64,000 bases of DNA. Source: Nitrobacter winogradskyi (GTDB taxonomy: Bacteria > Pseudomonadota > Alphaproteobacteria > Rhizobiales > Xanthobacteraceae). Made by a program: the position numbers and the translations under genes. Shown piece by piece: positions 28,001-35,857 of this stretch; within the stretch, counting starts at the first letter, position 1, and every line of letters starts with the position of its first letter. The stretch covers positions 51,562 to 115,561 of the forward strand of contig NZ_BJNF01000042.1 in NCBI RefSeq assembly GCF_006539545.1, in the 5' to 3' direction. The notes under the pieces were generated by a model that was not told the origin of the DNA, ran no database searches, and worked only from the letters and a program-made list of their open reading frames with translations.

Positions 28001-29420
28001 ACGCGCCGCCAAGGAAATTCGAATGCGCCTCGCCGGCATAGATCACGGTCTCGAGTTGCGCGTCGGACAGCAGATCGAGGATGTTCTGCGGCAGGCGCGG
28101 CAGATAGCTGGGCTTCGGCGGGGCGATGCTCGCCATGGCGGCCGACTGCACGAGCTGGGTCGGGTGCGCCTGAGAGCCGGCAATACGGATCGTCTGCAAT
28201 CCGTAATCCTCGTAGATGGAATCGGAGAGGCGACCGCTCTCGGTGGGCTTCCAGTCGACGGTCTCGTAGTCGAGTGGAACGCCATCGGGCTCGCCGCGTG
28301 ATATGGCGGGAGCGAGTTTTGCCGCCCGGTTCAGATAGCCGCGCACGGTACGGGCCGCGGCCGGCGCAGTGATCGGCACGGCGACGGATGGATCGACGGG
28401 AAGTCTCGCGGGCAGTTGCTCAGTCACCCAGCCAAGCAGTGTGGCGACGTCTGGCGCGACGCCGGGCGCGTTCGGGAAGACGGAGGGATCGTCGGCGGGC
28501 AGCTTGTCAATGACTGTGAGCCGCGTTGCGAAGGTGGTGCCGTGCTTGGCATAGACCGAGCCGTAGACAGCGGCGGAGAACACGACGCGGCCGCGCTCTT
28601 GCAGGCGCGCGAACGCCGGCGCCCAGATCGGATTGTCTGGAGCGAAGTTTGCGCCGGTGATCGTGACAAGGCGACCGCCGTGTGCAAGGCGCGCGAGCGC
28701 AGAAGCGACATGGCGGAAGGTGGCGTCCGCCACGCGGCCCTCGACGTGCGCCATGACGGAGAACGGCGGGTTCATCAGCACGATGGTGGGAATGACGGCC
28801 GCACTAAGATGATCGTCGATCTGCGACGCATCAAAGCGAGTGACGGAAATGGCCGGAAAGAGGGAAGAGAGCAGCGTGGCGCGCATCTCGGCGAACTCGT
28901 TGAGAACGAGTGCGCCGCCGGCGACTTCGGCGAGGATGGCGAGAAGTCCGGTTCCAGCGGACGGTTCCAGAACGCGGTCGGCCGGGGTGATCGCGGCCGC
29001 CGTTGCGGCGACTAGGCCGAGCGGAATCGGCGTCGAGAACTGCTGGAAAGCCTGGCTCTCTTCGGAGCGGCGCGTATGTGTCGGGAGGCGGTCGGAGATT
29101 TTGGCCAGGAGCGGCACGGCGAGCGCCGGAGAGCCGGCTTTGCGCAAAATCGTCTTTCCGTATTTGCGCAGGAAAAGGACGGTTGCCACCTCGCACGCTT
29201 CATAGGCGTACTTCCAGTCCCAGGCGCCGGTGGCGTCGGACGCACCGAAAGCGGATTCCATCGCAGCGCGCAACGTCGCGGCGTTGACGCGCTGGCCGCG
29301 TTCGAGATGGGGCAGCAGCAGGCTGGCAGCCGCGAAGATGGCGGCAGCAGCATCGGGCTCAGGGACGAGCGGAAGCGGCGCGGCGGCAGACGCCGCTGCG
29401 GCTGCGGAGATCAGGGTCAT
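25068..29420 (-). CDS. Strawberry-notch-like helicase fused to a methyltransferase domain
   Basis: The ATG at 29420 gives about 1450 residues. The N-terminal part is a class I methyltransferase: LEPSAGTGLLAILAEV (~147) binds S-adenosylmethionine and VLMNPPFS (~213) is the amino-methyltransferase NPPF motif. The Strawberry-notch superfamily 2 ATPase follows: GDGTGVGKGRESAAILLDNW (Walker A, ~503), VIIFDESHAMQNA (DExH, ~610) and GLGRTHRTNQKQPPLF (motif VI region, ~1017). Such giant fusions are common in rhizobial elements and some phages, presumably remodelling and methylating DNA, but no role is proven. The gene appears intact despite its length. Confidence 0.9.
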   Translation of the reverse strand: MTLISAAAAASAAAPLPLVPEPDAAAAIFAAASLLLPHLERGQRVNAATLRAAMESAFGASDATGAWDWKYAYEACEVATVLFLRKYGKTILRKAGSPALAVPLLAKISDRLPTHTRRSEESQAFQQFSTPIPLGLVAATAAAITPADRVLEPSAGTGLLAILAEVAGGALVLNEFAEMRATLLSSLFPAISVTRFDASQIDDHLSAAVIPTIVLMNPPFSVMAHVEGRVADATFRHVASALARLAHGGRLVTITGANFAPDNPIWAPAFARLQERGRVVFSAAVYGSVYAKHGTTFATRLTVIDKLPADDPSVFPNAPGVAPDVATLLGWVTEQLPARLPVDPSVAVPITAPAAARTVRGYLNRAAKLAPAISRGEPDGVPLDYETVDWKPTESGRLSDSIYEDYGLQTIRIAGSQAHPTQLVQSAAMASIAPPKPSYLPRLPQNILDLLSDAQLETVIYAGEAHSNFLGGAWTVNDTLDTLTAASENAKNAVLFRQGFMIGDGTGVGKGRESAAILLDNWMQGRRKAVWISKSDKLLEDAQRDWSALGMERLLVTPLSRFPQGARITLTEGILFLTYATLRSDDRGEKVSRVRQIVEWLGSGFDGVIIFDESHAMQNAAGGTGERGDVAASQQGRAGLRLQHALPNARVAYVSATGATAVHNLAYAQRLGLWGGEDFPFGTRAEFVEAIEAGGVAAMEVLARDLRALGLYTARSLSFAGVEYELVEHKLTPEQIRIYDTYAGAFAIIHNNLDAAMRAANITGSGEGGTGTLNRQAKSAARSAFESAKQRFFGHLLTSMKTPTLIRSITRDLEEGHSAVIQIVSTGEALMERRLAELPTEEWNDVRVDITPREYVLDYLAHSFPVQLYERFTDSSGSVSSRPVYRNGQPVESREAIARRDELIAKLASLPPVPGALDQIIQHFGTDVVAEVTGRARRIVRKRGTTIDRLVVENRAASANLAETQAFMDDLKRGLVFSDAGGTGRSYHAEKSAKNTRLRVHYLLEAGWKADTAIQGLGRTHRTNQKQPPLFRPISTNVKAEKRFLSTIARRLDTLGAITRGQRQTGGQGLFRPEDNLESHYARAALRQLYHLLVLGKIEGCSLERFESATGLKLTDSNGIKDELPAITTFLNRLLALTIELQNILFAAFEQLLATRIEGAIASGTYDAGLETLRAESFVVDDRQTIYMHPRTGAETNLLTITERRRNRPVALDEALSHLDDPRAQLLVNERSGRAAVQVPASSIMLDDGEVERRVRLIRPTEAHNLAIRMMGETHWVDADRATFATAWKSEMAEVPEFSDATLHMVTGLLLPIWKRLPNESTRVYRLQTDAGERIIGRKVSPAWAANATTTDIATVTPDDAFAALMDGRTILELAEGLQLRRARVMGANRIELSGFDDTMRERLTAYGLFHEIISWKLRMFVPTDANGPIVLGKVLERWPVARVGEREAA

Positions 29421-29520
29421 GCTGGTGGCCTCGGGAGAGCGGGATGAGGACGAGCCGCGCAGCGCTCTCTCTCGACCGCACCGGCTCAAATCCGTCCCGG
29501 CCTTCCTCTCCCTCTACGCC
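29421..29520 (-). promoter_or_regulatory. Purine-rich hairpin leader of the SNO helicase gene
   Basis: Read on the minus strand, the 100 bases before the ATG contain AGAGGGAGAGG, then GGGACGG, GAGCC, GAGAGAGAGCGC, GGCTCGTCC and a final purine-rich stretch. GGACG and GAGCC can pair with GGCTCGTCC. The order (purine start, GACGG arm, GAGAGAG, CGTCC arm) is like the leaders of ardB, parB and ardC, but sequence match is loose here. Confidence 0.35.
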
Positions 29521-29595
29521 GCTCGGCAACCCATGAGAGGTGACCATGGCCAACATGAAAAAAACGCCCCACCAGGTGGTGGAGCGCCTGTGAAT

Positions 29596-30018
29596 TCAAT
29601 CGATGGCCTGGAAGATCTCTGATGCCTCGGGATGGCAGTCGCACCAGGCATGAAGACGATGATAGCCTTCCACGAGAAGGTCGGACTCGAATCGGAAGGA
29701 GAGATGGGAGAAAGTGAAGAGTGTGGCGATGATGCCTGCGGCCTCGGCCGACACCTCGCCACGAAATTGTGTGATCTCGCTCTCGATCCGGAAGCGCGAC
29801 GTTGATTGCGGTGCCATGAACAGCGGCGTGCCGTCGCATTCGTAGAAGTTCCAGAAGCCGCCGCCATAGTCTTTCGGGCTGAGCCGGTCCATGAATGTGT
29901 AGACGGTGTTTTCGGCGACGATCAGGTGGCGAACGCCGAACAATGCCGGCAAGAACATCTCGCGGCGGTTGTCAGGAACAAGAGTCGCGACGTGAGGCGT
30001 GGTGACTTGCGTTGTCAT
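29596..30018 (-). CDS. ardB: Antirestriction protein ArdB/KlcA type
   Basis: The ATG at 30018 gives 140 residues; a longer frame upstream lacks support. REMFLPALFGVRHLIVAENT, VYTFMDRLSPKDYGGGFWNF and FYECDGTPLFMAP match the ArdB/KlcA family (the GGxWxFYE...MAP box), which blocks type I restriction enzymes without mimicking DNA. EAAGIIATLFTFSHLSF is the usual C-terminal helix. Together with ardC and a methyltransferase this is the third anti-restriction function in the element. Confidence 0.88.
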   Translation of the reverse strand: MTTQVTTPHVATLVPDNRREMFLPALFGVRHLIVAENTVYTFMDRLSPKDYGGGFWNFYECDGTPLFMAPQSTSRFRIESEITQFRGEVSAEAAGIIATLFTFSHLSFRFESDLLVEGYHRLHAWCDCHPEASEIFQAID

Positions 30019-30118
30019 GGCACTGAATCTCCAGAGAGCGAAAAAGGACGGGTCCGGACAGCGCGCTCTCTTCGCCCGTCCGGATCCATCCCGCCCGATC
30101 AGCTCTCTCCCTCTCGAT
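30019..30118 (-). promoter_or_regulatory. Purine-rich hairpin leader of ardB
   Basis: On the minus strand: GAGAGGGAGAGAGC, then GGATCCGGACGGGCG, AAGAGAGCGCGC, TGTCCGGACCCGTCC, TTTTTCGCTCTC, then GGAG and the ATG. TCCGGACGGG can pair with CCCGTCC/GTCCGGA in alternative ways, and the stem plus T5 could act as an attenuator. Same element order as in the parB and ardC leaders. Confidence 0.45.
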
Positions 30119-30413
30119 CCGACCAACGGCCGAGCGCGATTTCGCGTCCGACCATGGCCCGCGCCTTCATCATGACGTCGTCGCCTCGCGTTTCGGGATG
30201 GTCGATGAACCGCGCGGCAGGGCCGTTCTCGATCCAGTCGGCGTAGGAACACCAGCTCCGTTCGGTCAGCCGGAAGACGGTCATGTCGGACGCCCAATGC
30301 GGTTTCGGCTCCACGACGACGGTGACGCCGCCGCATGTCTCCTCCCAGGGAAGCGAGCGCTTCGCGGGAGGATTGCAGCGATCGTCGGCAAAAATGTCAT
30401 CGACGGTCATCAT
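30099..30413 (-). CDS. Hypothetical protein of the ardB region
   Basis: 104 residues, not recognised: MMTVDDIFADDRCNPPAKRS, then WASDMTVFRLTERSWCSYAD and MVGREIALGRWSDREGES. No signal peptide or membrane helix. Its ATG overlaps the DUF6117 stop by four bases, which supports translation as the second gene of a coupled pair. It lies between anti-restriction genes but nothing in its sequence indicates function. Confidence 0.7.
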   Translation of the reverse strand: MMTVDDIFADDRCNPPAKRSLPWEETCGGVTVVVEPKPHWASDMTVFRLTERSWCSYADWIENGPAARFIDHPETRGDDVMMKARAMVGREIALGRWSDREGES

Positions 30414-30676
30414 GTTGCGCCTCGGTCCCAGGACGTCTCGATGAAGCCGGTCGGATCATCGGGGTGCGGCGGCAGGTAGGCGTCATAGGGGTTGCCTTCC
30501 GCGAGATGGCCGAACGGCGTGAACATATAATCACCTCCGTCGCGTCCGACAGCGCAAAGAACGTAGCGTGGCTGGCGCGTGGTCGCGTCGAGGCACTCCA
30601 TGAGCGCAAGGTTGCCGTCGCCAGCGGCGCGCAGCATGGTGTTGAAGTTCGTGCGGGCGTAATCGGGAATAGCCAC
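30410..30676 (-). CDS. DUF6117 family protein
   Basis: A GTG at 30676, after CAGGAG, gives 88 residues. AIPDYARTNFNTMLRAAGDG, NLALMECLDATTRQPRYVLC and FTPFGHLAEGNPYDAYLPPH match DUF6117 proteins of alphaproteobacterial mobile elements. Function unknown. An ATG-started longer frame exists but overlaps the parB terminator and is not used. Confidence 0.82.
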   Translation of the reverse strand: MAIPDYARTNFNTMLRAAGDGNLALMECLDATTRQPRYVLCAVGRDGGDYMFTPFGHLAEGNPYDAYLPPHPDDPTGFIETSWDRGAT

Positions 30677-30697
30677 AGGGTTCTCCTGAATCAAAAA

Positions 30698-30720
30698 TGG
30701 CCCGGCGGATTGCCGGGCCA
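30698..30720 (-). terminator. Rho-independent terminator after parB
   Basis: On the minus strand TGGCCCGGCAATCCGCCGGGCCA is followed directly by TTTTTG: a 9-bp GC stem, five-base loop and a T run, about 54 bp after the parB stop. It separates parB from the DUF6117 pair. Confidence 0.8.
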
Positions 30721-30773
30721 TGGGATCGAAGGAAGGACATGCGGGGCGACTGGAGCCGCCCCGCCGGTGCGTG

Positions 30774-32918
30774 TCACTCAGCGGCGACGAGAGTCGTTGG
30801 AGCGTCGGGGGCCGCAGTCGCCGCACCGTCGCCGTCAGCGAGGAACTCGGGCAGTGCGACGTCGTCGCCGTTTTGCCCGGCCGATGTTTCGGCGGCCGGC
30901 TCCTCAGCGAGGAGGCGCAGGGGCTCCGGCAGCCAGCCGGTATCGACCAGGAGTCGTTCGGCCTCGCGCGCCATGTCGTCCTTCTTCAGATGCTCGATCA
31001 GGCGCGCTTTCTCTTCCCCAAGGGCCTCATGGACCGCTTCGAGAATGCGAGGCTTGGTGACGCGGCCCAGGTAGTTCGCGACGGTGGGCCGGAAACCGGC
31101 ATCCGCCATGTCGAGGCCGGTGATGCGGGCCAGGCGGTCGGCTTCCGCCATGCGGGTGCGCAGGCCGTGCTCGGAAGTGCCGGTTGCGCTCATCGGATTC
31201 GGGCGCTCATAGAGCGCGTTGATTCCGAAGGACACGCAGTGCGCGAGAAGCGCCATGCGGCTGGCATCATCGAGCCGGTCGAGCCAGTCCCACAGCGCAT
31301 CGTCGTCTGCCGGAAGATCGGCCTTCCAGCCTGCATGTCGTTCGCCGATCGACTTCGCGTAGGGGCTGTCCTTGAGGTCGATTCCCTGCTCGCGGAAATA
31401 CACCTCGCGCACCGACACCTGGACAGCCGAACCGCTGGTGGAGCGCTTGAAGGTGTCGCGGACCAGCTTGTGCAACAGCGCCGTCATGGCGATGTGCGGG
31501 TGGGACCCTACGGCATCGCTCAGCGCAACGGTGCGGTGCGCCGTCAGTTCGGCAACCAGGCGCTCGGGAAGAGGCTTGATCGTTTCTTCCTCCTCCTCGG
31601 GCTCCGCCGGCTGTCCGCCGATGGTGATGACGGTGCGCTTGCCATCCGGCGCGACCGCGCCATCGGCATCGTCGCAATCATGCGATGCTCCGTCGGCGGT
31701 CTCCGCCCGCTCGTCTTCGGGACGGACCCAGCCACGATCGACTACAAATGCACCGTCCTCATCGACGGTGACGAAGACGCCAGCGATGGCGATGTCTGCG
31801 GGATCATAGACAGCGGGACGGCGCTCGAAGGCGTCAAGCTGCTTTTCGATTTCGCCCAGGCGCTGGTCGATTTCGTCCGGTAGTTCGTCGTAGCTGGCGT
31901 ATTCAGCCTCAAGACGCTCCTGTTCGTCACGCAGCTTCTCGCGCTGGCGCTGCTCCTTCTTGGTCAACTCCGCGAAGGTGCCGGTGATAGCCCGCAGCCC
32001 GTGGTCGTGGCCATAGGGCAGTTCGAGGTCGACCGCGACCCACTTCCAACCTTCGGCGGCCACTTCGTCGGCGGCAGCTTTCAGCTTCTCGGCAACCAGA
32101 CGATCGAGAAGCGAGACGTCCTTCAGCCAACCGTCTTCGTCATCGTCGAAGAGGTAGCGCGGGAGCAACTGGCCGCCGGCCGCCATGTAAGCGTCGATGC
32201 CGACGAAAAGCGCGCGTTTGTCGGACGCGGCAACGGTGGTTTCGGTCAGCATGTTACGGATGCGCCAGGGCTCGCGGTAGTGGGACTGTTTGAGGGCATC
32301 CCACACCTGCTCCTGACGAGCATGATCCGGATGTGCGGTGAACGCCTCCAGCATCGCCAAGGTCATGCCCTCCTGGGCATAGACCTCGTGCAGCTTGGGC
32401 GAGACCTTGGCAAGCGCGAGGCGCTGATCGACATAACGCTGGCTGGTGAAGTAGGCGCTGGCGACCTCCCCGGTGCTCATCCCGCCGTCGACCATGCGCT
32501 TGAACGCCTGGAACTGGTCGAGCGGATGCAGCGCCAGTCGGAAAGTGTTCTCGGCGAGCGAGTCATCGATTGCCGACGTCTTGGCATCTGCCTTCTTGAC
32601 GACGCAGGGGACGAGGCCGTCGGCCGGGAAGCGGCCTGCTTCGACGAGGCGAGCGATAGCCCTGTAGCGACGGCCGCCCGCCGGAGTCTCGAAATCGCCG
32701 GTTTCGTTTTCGTCATCATCGAGAATGGCGCGGACATTGAGGCCCTGCACGAGATCTTCGCGACGTTCGATGTCGTGGGTGAGTTCGTCCAGACCGTCCT
32801 CGGCGTTGGTCTCGCGAACATTGTTAGCGGACAGTCTGATGCGATTGAACGGGATGTCGCGTGCCCGCGAGAAGATGATGATTGCGGGTGCGCGCTTCTT
32901 CTTGGCAGCTCTTGCCAT
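30774..32918 (-). CDS. parB: Large ParB/RepB-family partition protein
   Basis: 714 residues. The N-terminus MARAAKKKRAPAIIIFSRAR leads into FNRIRLSANNVRET and the ParB/sulfiredoxin-like core: ETPAGGRRYRAIARLVEAGR, DDSLAENTFRLALHPLDQFQ and EVASAYFTSQRYVDQRLALA (the helix-turn-helix). These contain the GGRRYRA and ENTFR boxes that bind CTP in canonical ParB. The middle has a charged coiled coil (~325-385); the C-terminal ~250 residues are specific to element ParBs, about twice the length of chromosomal ParB. Its usual ParA partner is only a remnant at 16.6-17.0 kb. Confidence 0.92.
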   Translation of the reverse strand: MARAAKKKRAPAIIIFSRARDIPFNRIRLSANNVRETNAEDGLDELTHDIERREDLVQGLNVRAILDDDENETGDFETPAGGRRYRAIARLVEAGRFPADGLVPCVVKKADAKTSAIDDSLAENTFRLALHPLDQFQAFKRMVDGGMSTGEVASAYFTSQRYVDQRLALAKVSPKLHEVYAQEGMTLAMLEAFTAHPDHARQEQVWDALKQSHYREPWRIRNMLTETTVAASDKRALFVGIDAYMAAGGQLLPRYLFDDDEDGWLKDVSLLDRLVAEKLKAAADEVAAEGWKWVAVDLELPYGHDHGLRAITGTFAELTKKEQRQREKLRDEQERLEAEYASYDELPDEIDQRLGEIEKQLDAFERRPAVYDPADIAIAGVFVTVDEDGAFVVDRGWVRPEDERAETADGASHDCDDADGAVAPDGKRTVITIGGQPAEPEEEEETIKPLPERLVAELTAHRTVALSDAVGSHPHIAMTALLHKLVRDTFKRSTSGSAVQVSVREVYFREQGIDLKDSPYAKSIGERHAGWKADLPADDDALWDWLDRLDDASRMALLAHCVSFGINALYERPNPMSATGTSEHGLRTRMAEADRLARITGLDMADAGFRPTVANYLGRVTKPRILEAVHEALGEEKARLIEHLKKDDMAREAERLLVDTGWLPEPLRLLAEEPAAETSAGQNGDDVALPEFLADGDGAATAAPDAPTTLVAAE

Positions 32919-33003
32919 GATGGATTACTCCGCGACGGGCGCCGAGAGCCTCTCTCTCCGCTATCAACCCGTCACGAAATCCCCAACCCCTCTCTCACTC
33001 TTG
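32919..33003 (-). promoter_or_regulatory. Conserved hairpin leader of parB
   Basis: On the minus strand: GAGTGAGAGAGGGG, a G/T stretch, CGTGACGGGTTGA, GCGGAGAGAGAGGC, CGGCGCCCGTCGCGGAG, then the ATG. GTGACGGG and CCCGTCGC can pair to form a stem around the purine tract. About four in five positions match the leader of ardC (34633-34717), although the coding sequences are unrelated. Confidence 0.6.
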
Positions 33004-33027
33004 AACGCCGCCGCCTGCACCGCGTCA

Positions 33028-33316
33028 TCAGCAGGGCAGAGATTGCGGCGGCTCGTTCACCCCGTATTTTCGGCGCAGCGCCGCGACCGCGGCTTCCTGC
33101 CGGCCGATCCTGCGCCGCAGCCGGTCGAGATCGGGGCCGGCGATCGCCAGCAGCCCGTCGAGAACGCGGCGGTACTCCGCCTCGTCGGCGCCGGTCCATC
33201 CGCTCATGCGGCGGTGATAGCGCCGCGCTCTCGGCGAAAGCGAGATTGTGCCGGCTGTCGGCGAGGCGCGATTCCATGCGCGCTAAGGCGGCGCGCAGCG
33301 CCTCCCGCGTCATCAT
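33028..33316 (-). pseudogene. Small element protein broken by a one-base shift
   Basis: Opens at the ATGATG at 33311-33316 with TREALRAALARMESRLADSR and HNLAFAESA. The continuation RYHRRMSGWTGADEAEYRRV, LDGLLAIAGPDLDRLRRRIG and VAALRRKYGVNEPPQSLPC is in another frame, ending at 33028. Removing one base from the GCGCGGCGC segment (33221-33229) joins the parts into a ~95-residue protein, as in related elements. Helical, function unknown. The frame as given runs on into meaningless Arg-rich sequence. Confidence 0.7.
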
Positions 33317-33691
33317 GGGCTTCTCCATGTCGACGCGGCTAGCACCGCGCGGAAGACCTCCGGCAGGATGACGTTTGCTGGTGCGCCGGCGAACCTCGGG
33401 GCGATCTGGTCCGGGCGATAGCCCGCCAGACCGCACCCGATTGGCGTGACCTCGAAGCGCAGCTCCGCCCGGCGGCACGCGTAGCCGAGGAAGTCGTCGA
33501 CATGGCCGCGGATGACGGCCAGCGGTAGCACGCGCAGCCCGCGATCCTTGGTGGGGATCGCGTAGGCGGCTCCCTGCGGCCCCGATGCCTTGGCCATAGA
33601 TCGCGCCACGGTGCCGACGCGCCCAATGGGCCGCGCCCTTGCCGTGGCGACCGGCAAGGTTCGATCCGAAGACGAACACAGGAGTGCTCAT
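33313..33691 (-). pseudogene. A1S_2505-like phage-type protein, frameshifted in a G4 run
   Basis: The first 35 residues, MSTPVFVFGSNLAGRHGKGA, then HWARRHRGAIYGQG, come from one frame (ATG at 33691, overlapping the ardC stop). The remainder, GPQGAAYAIPTKDRGLRVLP, IRGHVDDFLGYACRRAELRF and EVTPIGCGLAGYRPDQIAP, is in the next frame. Deleting one G from GGGG (near 33577-33582) restores a ~125-residue protein. The GSN-AGRHGKGAA and TxIGCGLAGY motifs are those of a macro-like nucleotide-binding fold; function unknown. Confidence 0.75.
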
Positions 33692-34632
33692 GCAGCCCTC
33701 CTGTGCTCGGCGGTGTCAGCGTGCTGCTCGTTCTCGGGCAGGAAGGACAAGATCCAGTCGGCTGCTTTGCTGGCCTGTGATGCCGCGCGCACGATGGCGC
33801 GCGAATCCTCGCGCATAATTTCCAACCAGTTGCCGATGTAGTCCGCGTGGCGCACTGTCGGGATGATACCGAGCGACGCGCAACAAAACGCGGAGATTTG
33901 CTCGGCGATCAGTTCTTCGAAGCAATACTTCTTCGAACCGAACGAACCAGACAGATCGCGATTCAGGCGGCTGTGATGACCGCTGGCGTGACCGATCTCG
34001 TGCAGCGCCGTGCGGTGCCAGTTGATCGGCTCAAAATAGGCTTGCGGCGGTGGTACGACGACATGGTCGTGGCTCGGGACGTAGAACGCCTTATCGCCGC
34101 CGATGCGAAAGTCGATGCCGGTCGCGGCGATCAGCGTTTCGACCCTCGGCTCGATCAAGCCAGGCGGCGGGAGCGGCGCCGCAATCGTGATGTCCTCGGG
34201 CAGCCCCTCGCATTGTGCGGTGTTGAAGACGGTGAAACGCTTCAAGAAGGGAATGGCCTGTGCTTCTTCGCCGGTCTCGCGCGCCCGTTGCTTCTCGTCC
34301 TCGGGAATATAGCGATCGGCATAGACGACGGTGGTGCCCCGCTCGCCCTTGCGGACATTGCCGCCGAGCGAGAGCGCTTGCCGGAAGGTGAGCCAGCCCT
34401 GGCTTGGAAAGCCGTACTGGACCACGGCGCCCCAGAGGATCAGGATATTGATGCCACTGTAGCGCCGGCCGGTGCTGGCATTCCTGGGCAGGCCGAGCGG
34501 AGCTTTGGTGTTGGATTTGCCCCAAGGCTGAACCCATGGAAAACGCCCGGCCACAAGTTCGGCGATAATCTTGTTGGTGATTTCATCATAGAGGTTCGTC
34601 CGGTCCTGGCCGGTGCGGTGATGTCTGGACAT
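33688..34632 (-). CDS. ardC: ArdC-type antirestriction protein with zincin domain
   Basis: 314 residues. The N-terminal ArdC domain (DUF1738) shows TNLYDEITNKIIAELVAGRF, PWVQPWGKSNTKAPLGLPRN, YSGINILILWGAVVQYGF and GWLTFRQALSLGGNVRKGER, known to bind single-stranded DNA. The C-terminal half is a zincin-like metallopeptidase with ALHEIGHASGHHSRL (HExxH at about 210). ArdC travels with transferred DNA on some plasmids and protects it in the recipient. Intact and of typical length. Confidence 0.92.
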   Translation of the reverse strand: MSRHHRTGQDRTNLYDEITNKIIAELVAGRFPWVQPWGKSNTKAPLGLPRNASTGRRYSGINILILWGAVVQYGFPSQGWLTFRQALSLGGNVRKGERGTTVVYADRYIPEDEKQRARETGEEAQAIPFLKRFTVFNTAQCEGLPEDITIAAPLPPPGLIEPRVETLIAATGIDFRIGGDKAFYVPSHDHVVVPPPQAYFEPINWHRTALHEIGHASGHHSRLNRDLSGSFGSKKYCFEELIAEQISAFCCASLGIIPTVRHADYIGNWLEIMREDSRAIVRAASQASKAADWILSFLPENEQHADTAEHRRAA

Positions 34633-34717
34633 CGCGGTTCTCCGCGACGGGCGCCGGAAGCCTCTCCTCCAGCCTTCAACCCGTCACGGCAAACCCGGTC
34701 TTCCCTCTCACTCTGAA
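34633..34717 (-). promoter_or_regulatory. Conserved hairpin leader of ardC
   Basis: On the minus strand: GAGTGAGAGGGAAG, ACCGGGTTTGC, CGTGACGGGTTGA, GCTGGAGGAGAGGC, CGGCGCCCGTCGCGGAG, then the ATG. It shares CGTGACGGGTTGA and CGGCGCCCGTCGCGGAG exactly with the parB leader, at the same spacing from each other and about the same distance from the start codon. Left of this (34718-34991) no feature was recognised. Confidence 0.6.
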
Positions 34718-34991
34718 TACGGCCGGGCCCGCTCAGTGGCAGTTCGGCCTTGCTCCGAACTCCGCAGCGAGCGTGAGGGATGAAGGCCCGGAGGGTGGAG
34801 AACCGGCGCACGACGGGACTCAGCGAAGCCGACAGCCCGGCCCCGCAGGGACACGCCAAAACTCCCTCGTCAACAACCTGAATCCCGGCAACACTTGTGG
34901 GCTGATGAAAGCGTCCGGAACCGCTCTGCTGGCGGTGCGTTTTATTTGTGTCGGTTAATTCCCGCTCGCGATTTCAGGATTGGAGGCGTCG

Positions 34992-35510
34992 ATGCGAGTG
35001 ATCCTTGCGCTTGCCTGTCTCCCAATGCTGGGAGCGCCGGTACTTGCTCAACAGCCGCTCGACCTTCAAACGGTCGCCGTCGGTCCATGGACGATCGCGA
35101 CAACCTATAAAGCCGACAAGTTTGAGAATTGCACCATGACGCGATCCGCGGACGGGCTGGGCGTCGTGTTCGTGCGCAATCAGGACGGACTTCTGCTGTC
35201 TCTCGATTCGCCGAAGTGGAAACTCGAACGCGGCAAGGCGTATCCCGTGCGCCTGTCCACAGGCCCACGCTCGCTTGAGGCGAAAGCACTGTCGGAATCG
35301 AAATCCGTCACCATCGCGTTAGCCGACGCCACCTTCAACGAACGGCTGCGGACCGCCAACACGCTGGATGTTCGAGGTGAAGGCACAACGCTGCGCGTGC
35401 CGCTCGACGGGAGCGCGGCGGGGCTTGAGCGTCTGGACTTGTGTTTCGATAAAAACCTCCGACAGAGTCCTGAGTCCAATCCGTTCGTTGCACCTGCCAG
35501 ACGGCCGTAG
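34992..35510 (+). CDS. Exported protein of unknown function
   Basis: The ATG at 34992 follows TTGGAGG by five bases; 172 residues. MRVILALACLPMLGAPVLAQ is a signal peptide with cleavage likely after LAQ. The mature part (QTVAVGPWTIATTYKADKFE, NCTMTRSADGLGV) looks like an all-beta periplasmic protein, two Cys could form a disulfide, and no catalytic motif is evident. It stands at the border between the mobile element and more chromosome-like sequence, transcribed away from ardC. Confidence 0.75.
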   Translation: MRVILALACLPMLGAPVLAQQPLDLQTVAVGPWTIATTYKADKFENCTMTRSADGLGVVFVRNQDGLLLSLDSPKWKLERGKAYPVRLSTGPRSLEAKALSESKSVTIALADATFNERLRTANTLDVRGEGTTLRVPLDGSAAGLERLDLCFDKNLRQSPESNPFVAPARRP

Positions 35511-35857
35511 CTCGGGTCGAACCGCGAGGCATGTTGTTTCATCGACAGAACCAGAGTGATGGCTGTTAACCACGGCCAGAACACAGCAACGACTCAGCAT
35601 CTATCAGACACACGATCCTGCATGAGTGCGGCTCAAGGAACGGGTGGTGTTGAGGCGCGTCGGCTTTATTCTCGATCAACGCCTTGTTTCCAACACCGTC
35701 AGCGTCTATGTTGCGAAGTATCGATGTTGCCTGTCGAACGTTGTTTTCCGGCGCTACCTGCGCTGTTGGCGATCTTCCTCCTCAAAATCGATTTGGACCG
35801 TTTGCCTTGCGCACTGCACGGCAAGCAATTCCTATGATCGATTGAAAGGAAATCGTC
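35511..35857. other. 350-bp leader region of the cold-shock gene
   Basis: No gene supported. As cold-shock mRNAs usually have long structured leaders, part of this may be transcribed, but no promoter was assigned. A purine-rich GAAAGGAA just before 35858 is the ribosome site. Confidence 0.4.
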
